A stretch of 11,540 bases of DNA, from NCBI GenBank assembly GCA_964352985.1, contig CAYGUK010000117.1, forward strand, positions 1 to 11,540, written 5' to 3'. Shown one piece after another: positions 8,226 through 11,540 of the stretch. The first letter of the stretch is position 1. Every line of letters begins with the position of its first letter. The notes beneath the pieces are model-generated. The model worked only from the letters and a program-made list of their open reading frames with translations, had not been told where the DNA came from and did no database searches. The position numbers were made by a program, and so were the translations under genes. The DNA comes from CAYGUK01 sp964352985. GTDB taxonomy: Bacteria > Pseudomonadota > Gammaproteobacteria > JAHCLG01.

Positions 8226-8987
8226 TCAAAGCTTTGATAAAAATGTCCTACAACATTCTTGTCTAGCTCTTAAATCTAAGCTAAAAACAAGCTTAGACCA
8301 GCCCACATATGGTTTTACCCTGATATCTGCCAATCCTTTAAATACTTCATCATATCCTGATTTTGAGCTAGTTACAGATTTTAGATGAACATCAAATTCT
8401 CTTGCAATATCAGGTTCTGAGGTTCCTTCAGTATATTGACCAATATGAATTTGGTTCCAACTTAATTTTGAACGTTTATTTAAAACTAAATCCTCAAGCT
8501 CATACGCGCAAATTGTAATTGCGTATCCAGACATTACAAATAATTTAATAGCCGGTCCACATATATTTCGCATAATATCTCGATAAGCTTCTAAATGACG
8601 TTCTTCTACATTAATAAATTCAATATAAAAGGAACTTGCTGTAAGACTAACATTATCTCGTAATTGAAATGGGTAATAGGAATTTTCAGTTGTTTTATAT
8701 ATGTCAATTCTTTGAATTGAATCTATACCAACACTATTTAAATGTTTTACAAATTCATTACAAAATATTCTGAGTTTATAAGGTTCGATTACAGTAGTTT
8801 CAAATGTGAGCAAGTAATATTGATCTAGAAAATTGCAATCATTATGCACATCTTGATAAAAACGATAAGTTCTAATATTATCGATATCCCTCGCAATATC
8901 TGGTTTACCAGTAAGTGTCTCGATGGCAGATCTCAAATCCGCATCACTTTTTTTCCATTCTATTATGATCGTGATAAATCGTTTCAT
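8226..8987 (-). CDS. Unrecognised 253-aa protein of the NRPS operon
   Basis: I do not recognise this family. The protein is soluble: no signal peptide, membrane segment, carrier-protein motif, nucleotide-binding loop or obvious metal site is visible. It may be two related halves. Each has a beta-like strand followed by a helix and another strand (FITIIIEW near 4-11 and FYIEFINV near 120-127), and the motif PDIAR followed by D/E and a hydrophobic residue occurs at 29-35 and 192-198. This alternation resembles a ferredoxin-like or dimeric alpha-beta-barrel fold, but that is a guess. The gene sits between the VUT gene (2-nt gap) and the synthetase (3-nt gap), which argues for a role in making, tailoring or priming the same product. 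The start at 8987 has only a weak GGGAA upstream within the end of the VUT gene, so coupling is likely. Confidence 0.8.
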   Translation of the reverse strand: MKRFITIIIEWKKSDADLRSAIETLTGKPDIARDIDNIRTYRFYQDVHNDCNFLDQYYLLTFETTVIEPYKLRIFCNEFVKHLNSVGIDSIQRIDIYKTTENSYYPFQLRDNVSLTASSFYIEFINVEERHLEAYRDIMRNICGPAIKLFVMSGYAITICAYELEDLVLNKRSKLSWNQIHIGQYTEGTSEPDIAREFDVHLKSVTSSKSGYDEVFKGLADIRVKPYVGWSKLVFSLDLRARQECCRTFLSKL

Positions 8988-8989
8988 CT

Positions 8990-9688
8990 TTAGTTTCCCA
9001 TTATTACGGTCGCAACATCATTTTTAAACGGATTTAGCTCATTATTCTCATATTCACCAATTATTTTTTTCAAGTGATTTACTAATAAGACAGATGGAAT
9101 TATAAGTAATAAAGATATCGCTTCTTTAATTAGAAAACATGATAATGCAAGATAAAATATTTTATGAAGATTAAAAATTCCAACAAATGAAATCAAACTT
9201 GCTAATATACTATATGTTAGTACGCCAACCATTGTAGAACCCATACTACGTAGCCAATAATACTTTCCCTTTAAGATGAATTTCCATTTAGAAATTAGAA
9301 AAATATTTATTGTTTCACTAACAAATATAGTGACAAAATCGCTTAAGTACGCTCTAAAAAACATGGGAATAATAACTTTATAGGCATGTTGAAAAGCAGG
9401 TGTAGTATGCCCAGGAAAATAATTGATCATATTTGAAAAAATCACAAATATAAATTCACAAAACAATGCTAGCCAGATTACAAATTTTGCAGAACGATAG
9501 CCAAATATTTCCGCTATCACGTCTCCAAACATAAAAGTAAGAGGAAAAACAAATACTGAGCCTGTAACGATTAAATGTGAGAAATTAACGACTTTATAGC
9601 CCATAGTAAGAGATATCAATACTACTGTTACATAACAAGCTGTAAGTGTTGTGTAATAATAGATTTTTTTATCCTTTACTAAACTCAT
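8990..9688 (-). CDS. VUT/YhhQ-type (queuosine-precursor transporter family) membrane protein
   Basis: A 232-residue integral membrane protein with about six hydrophobic segments (near 14-30, 37-56, 66-88, 104-131, 150-172 and 175-204). It matches the VUT family (formerly DUF165), which includes E. coli YhhQ, the 7-cyano-7-deazaguanine importer. Diagnostic stretches are FPLTFMFGDVIAEIFGYRSA at 48-67 and WLRSMGSTMVG at 145-155. Family members are normally solitary or linked to queuosine genes. Here it is the first gene of an NRPS operon, so this copy may move a different compound: a precursor, or re-import of the product. No queuosine biosynthesis gene lies in the window. The ribosome binding site is poor: GGA lies 13 bases before the ATG, overlapped by a four-codon frame (M-E-Y-Q-stop, 9706-9692). 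Family assignment is good, substrate unknown. Confidence 0.85.
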   Translation of the reverse strand: MSLVKDKKIYYYTTLTACYVTVVLISLTMGYKVVNFSHLIVTGSVFVFPLTFMFGDVIAEIFGYRSAKFVIWLALFCEFIFVIFSNMINYFPGHTTPAFQHAYKVIIPMFFRAYLSDFVTIFVSETINIFLISKWKFILKGKYYWLRSMGSTMVGVLTYSILASLISFVGIFNLHKIFYLALSCFLIKEAISLLLIIPSVLLVNHLKKIIGEYENNELNPFKNDVATVIMGN

Positions 9689-9739
9689 AAGTTATTGATA
9701 TTCCATTATTTCTTTTTTCACGTGATCAATGCACATCAA

Positions 9740-9806
9740 CATAAAGTACAATCTCTATGACAATGCATTCAAAGATGGACTATTATACCAGAATTATTAC
9801 TTTATG
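9740..9806. promoter_or_regulatory. inverted repeat flanking the operon promoter, candidate operator pair
   Basis: CATAAAGTA (9740-9748) and TACTTTATG (9798-9806) are perfect 9-base complements, 49 bases apart. The right arm lies in the -35 region of the minus-strand promoter and the left arm about 30 bases into its leader. A direct repeat, CAATGCA (9728-9734 and 9761-9767), lies in the same leader. Such paired arms could be regulator sites acting by looping, but a regulator gene is not present and the DNA is AT-rich, so chance is possible. Confidence 0.35.
9782..9790 (-). promoter_or_regulatory. extended -10 promoter for the VUT-NRPS operon
   Basis: On the minus strand the sequence reads TGGTATAAT, a perfect extended -10 element (TGnTATAAT). 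The -35 region is poor (CGTGCA or GTGCAT at the correct distance), as is usual for extended -10 promoters. The expected start of transcription near 9775 leaves a leader of about 85-90 bases before the ATG at 9688. No other minus-strand candidate in the divergent region is as good. Confidence 0.6.
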
Positions 9807-9931
9807 CACGTTTTTTATCTTGAGAAATATTTGCTATTTTCATTCTATCTTATGATTTAATCTATTGGAAAAAAACGTAGAAATATTAGGTGGCATTAAT
9901 TCCATCAAACTTATATTTCTCGAACCATGCT

Positions 9932-9960
9932 TTTACAAAAATGAACACTGTTAAAATAAT
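9932..9960 (+). promoter_or_regulatory. sigma-70-type promoter for the MFS gene
   Basis: TTTACA (9932-9937) matches the -35 consensus at five of six positions, and AATAAT (9955-9960) matches the -10 consensus at five of six, with the ideal 17-base spacing. Transcription would start near 9967, giving a leader of about 45 bases before the TTG start of the exporter. It points away from the minus-strand operon promoter, about 140 bases off. Confidence 0.6.
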
Positions 9961-9994
9961 GAAATTTTGATATATTATCCTTCCAATTTTTCTT

Positions 9995-10002
9995 AGAAAG
10001 GA
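9995..10002 (+). promoter_or_regulatory. ribosome binding site deciding a TTG start
   Basis: AGAAAGGA ends eight bases before TTG at 10011. No ATG follows until codon 35, inside the region after the first membrane helix, so this site supports the rare TTG as the real start of the exporter. Confidence 0.7.
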
Positions 10003-10010
10003 ATCATAAG

Positions 10011-11369
10011 TTGAAAAATTCAAATAAGATTTTAATTCATTTAGGAATTGGTCTGCCTGTTTTAGTCGCCGCACTCGATTTATTAGCTATTGGTGTTTCA
10101 TTAAAAAATATTATGAATTCCTATTTTATATCTATTTTATTTGGTCAATGGTTATTAACAGCATTCATGATTGGAAATGCATCTTTTTTACCCGTCATAG
10201 GTGACTTATGTGATGTTTTTGGTTTGCGCAAAATGTTAATTATCTCTTTTAATTTTTTTATTTTATTTACTCTCACTATAGGAATATTTAAAAGTCTTTT
10301 TCTTTTAGTTATTCTTAGAGGTATCCAAGGCTTATTTGCATCTATATTAGTAGTTTCAACAATGGGCTATCTAAAATTGGTATTTAAAGACAAAAGCTAT
10401 TCAAATGCTTTAGGTATATGGGGAAGTTTTGTTTGTATTGGTGTTGCACTTGGTCCTGTATGGGGGGGGGTATTAACTCAACTTTACTCATGGCGTTTAA
10501 TCTTTTTGTCAAATATTTTATTTTATATAATAACACTGCCATTTATTATATACTTACCTAAATTCGAAATTCAGAAAAAAATTTTTCAATATGAAATTTT
10601 ACCATCCATACTGAATACTATTATACTAATTTCACTCGTAATTTATTTAACCCATTTTTTTACAAAGATTTATCTGTTATTAATTATCTTGGCTATTGTG
10701 TTTATTAAGCTCAAGTACAGAAAAATACCAAAGCAAATGCTTAATCAAAATTATATTGTTGCGAGCATAATGGGAAGCTTTTCATATTTCTTTATGTATT
10801 CTTGGCTCATATGGTCAACATTTTATTTGCAAGATGTTTATAATCTCAAACCATTTACTGTTGGCTTGTTATTATTACCATACTCATTTGGAATGGCAAT
10901 ATCAGCTACTATAACAGGGAAATTATTATCAAAATTTAATGCTGCAAAACTTATAACAATAGCATTTTTATTAATTGCGTGTATTTCTATTTTTAGATTA
11001 GCTATTATCAATATGTATTCTAATATACCATTTTATTATTTAGTAATTTCATTTATCTTTGGCTCGTGTATTTCTATACTCAATACAACTACATTGTCAT
11101 TTGGCCTAGAAACTATTAATAAAAATAATTTATCTAAGATGATAAGTAACTTTTACGTTATAAGATGGATTGGTGGTATTTTAGGAATTGTATATTCTTC
11201 TATTTTAATAAAGCACTTAGATAGCTATCATGCAACTAGTTATTTCTCTTTATTACATTTATTGCTATCTCTGTTAATTTTATTAGTAATCTACATAGTT
11301 CGAAATGAAAGACTATTTTTACAAATGGCTAAACATATTCGCGATTATTTTCATGCAACTTCAGATTAA
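10011..11369 (+). CDS. MFS exporter, DHA2/EmrB-like
   Basis: A 452-residue major facilitator superfamily transporter, probably a proton-driven exporter in the inner membrane. Helix 1 carries the family's ALDLLAIGVSL segment (20-30, compare LDxTIVNVALP). Motif A follows helix 2 (GDLCDVFGLRK, 64-74), motif B is in helix 4 (LRGIQG, 102-107), and motif C in helix 5 is GVALGPVWGGVL (144-155), the signature of antiporters. About 14 hydrophobic segments are visible, typical of DHA2 drug exporters, though the protein is shorter than the usual ~500 residues because loops are short. It starts at TTG. Divergent from the NRPS operon, it is the obvious candidate to export the product or give self-resistance. 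Motif C contains a run of nine G residues (10462-10470); a one-base slip there would cut the protein near residue 155. Substrate is inferred from position only. Confidence 0.88.
   Translation: MKNSNKILIHLGIGLPVLVAALDLLAIGVSLKNIMNSYFISILFGQWLLTAFMIGNASFLPVIGDLCDVFGLRKMLIISFNFFILFTLTIGIFKSLFLLVILRGIQGLFASILVVSTMGYLKLVFKDKSYSNALGIWGSFVCIGVALGPVWGGVLTQLYSWRLIFLSNILFYIITLPFIIYLPKFEIQKKIFQYEILPSILNTIILISLVIYLTHFFTKIYLLLIILAIVFIKLKYRKIPKQMLNQNYIVASIMGSFSYFFMYSWLIWSTFYLQDVYNLKPFTVGLLLLPYSFGMAISATITGKLLSKFNAAKLITIAFLLIACISIFRLAIINMYSNIPFYYLVISFIFGSCISILNTTTLSFGLETINKNNLSKMISNFYVIRWIGGILGIVYSSILIKHLDSYHATSYFSLLHLLLSLLILLVIYIVRNERLFLQMAKHIRDYFHATSD
10462..10470 (+). repeat. nine-G homopolymer in the MFS gene
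   Basis: Nine consecutive G residues encode part of Trp151-Gly152-Gly153-Val154 in motif C of the exporter. In such AT-rich DNA a run of this length is exceptional, and the glycines could have been written with A- or T-ending codons. Tracts of this kind mutate by slipped-strand mispairing in contingency genes of several bacteria. In this sequence the gene is in frame (ON). Confidence 0.85.
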
Positions 11370-11540
11370 AAGGATTAAAATTAATTTTATAGGTATCAGA
11401 CTCGCTATATAAATCTTCTGTTCTCTTTAACCAAGCCACTAGAATCGTTTCTGGTAGCCCTCTTTGCGTAAGCGGTCTAAAAACTCCACCATTGAAAATT
11501 AGAATTAAGAGAGCTTAACATTAAAAGGAAGTAATTGTTC
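11370..11540. other. right-edge intergenic region, possible IS66-type terminus at 11468
   Basis: No intact gene is visible after the exporter. GTAAGCGG at 11468-11475 resembles the left end of IS66-family elements, which begin GTAA, often GTAAGCG. A purine-rich site (AAAAGGAAG, about 11523-11531) near the edge could be the ribosome binding site of a first gene beyond the window. No target duplication can be checked. On the minus strand a frame of about 60 codons without a start (about 11329-11513) overlaps the exporter's 3' end and may be a gene remnant. Both readings are weak. Confidence 0.25.

Noticed and set aside
9692..9706. Four-codon frame M-E-Y-Q-stop just before the VUT gene as a regulatory leader peptide
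   Set aside because: Too short to carry an attenuation signal, and no alternative hairpins with a U-run are visible nearby.
9815..9860. Possible Fur box (GAGAAATATTTGCTATTTTC)
   Set aside because: Only a loose match to the GATAATGATAATCATTATC consensus, with no clear 7-1-7 symmetry; AT-rich DNA yields such matches easily. I do not claim iron control.
9886..10074. 62-codon minus-strand frame in the divergent region with a hydrophobic segment (FIILTVFIFVKAW)
   Set aside because: It overlaps the exporter start and runs through the exporter's promoter and ribosome binding site, has no convincing start signal of its own, and its hydrophobicity is what random AT-rich DNA gives.
11376..11389. 14-base palindrome TAAAATTAATTTTA after the exporter stop as a terminator
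   Set aside because: The stem is purely A/T with no loop and is not followed by a U-run, so it is unlikely to terminate transcription.
1..11540. tRNA, rRNA, CRISPR arrays and riboswitches
   Set aside because: I saw no cloverleaf-like sequence, no regularly spaced repeats and no conserved riboswitch core in any intergenic stretch.

Overview
The window comes from an AT-rich bacterium. The coding DNA between about 1.2 and 11.4 kb is very poor in G+C by eye, while the first 0.7 kb is visibly richer. The IS3-type and IS66-type fragments and the YhhQ-like membrane protein suggest a proteobacterium, probably a low-GC gammaproteobacterium, but no marker gene fixes the taxon.

Layout. Bases 1-709 hold the leading part of an IS3-type insertion sequence on the minus strand: orfA and the first 52 codons of orfB, which runs off the window. 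A 55-bp palindrome lies in frame within orfA. Bases 710-1202 contain a truncated IS66-type tnpA, an orphan start with a good ribosome binding site, and an inverted repeat that may be another IS end. From 9688 down to 1203 runs a tight minus-strand operon of three genes with gaps of 2 and 3 nt: a VUT/YhhQ-type membrane protein, an unrecognised 253-aa protein, and a 2339-residue nonribosomal peptide synthetase (NRPS). A 322-bp divergent region carries promoters for this operon and for a plus-strand MFS exporter (10011-11369). The last 170 bases hold no intact gene and may include the end of a second IS66-type element.

How the genes work together. The synthetase reads as C-A(Thr)-T-Cy-A(Cys)-T-TE. 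The first adenylation code differs from the threonine signature at one conservative position, and the second is identical to the classic cysteine signature. The predicted product is an N-acyl-threonyl-thiazoline carboxylate or a derivative. The first module begins with a condensation domain but no loading module precedes it, so the acyl donor must come in trans. The MFS protein is the natural candidate exporter. The roles of the VUT protein and the 253-aa protein are unknown, and they are what make the locus unusual. No TonB receptor, siderophore reductase, phosphopantetheinyl transferase or MbtH-like gene is present, so a siderophore role is possible but unsupported.

Most notable: the thiazoline synthetase operon with a queuosine-precursor-type transporter homologue, a nine-G tract in a conserved motif of the exporter (possible phase variation), and the in-frame palindromic repeat in the transposase gene.
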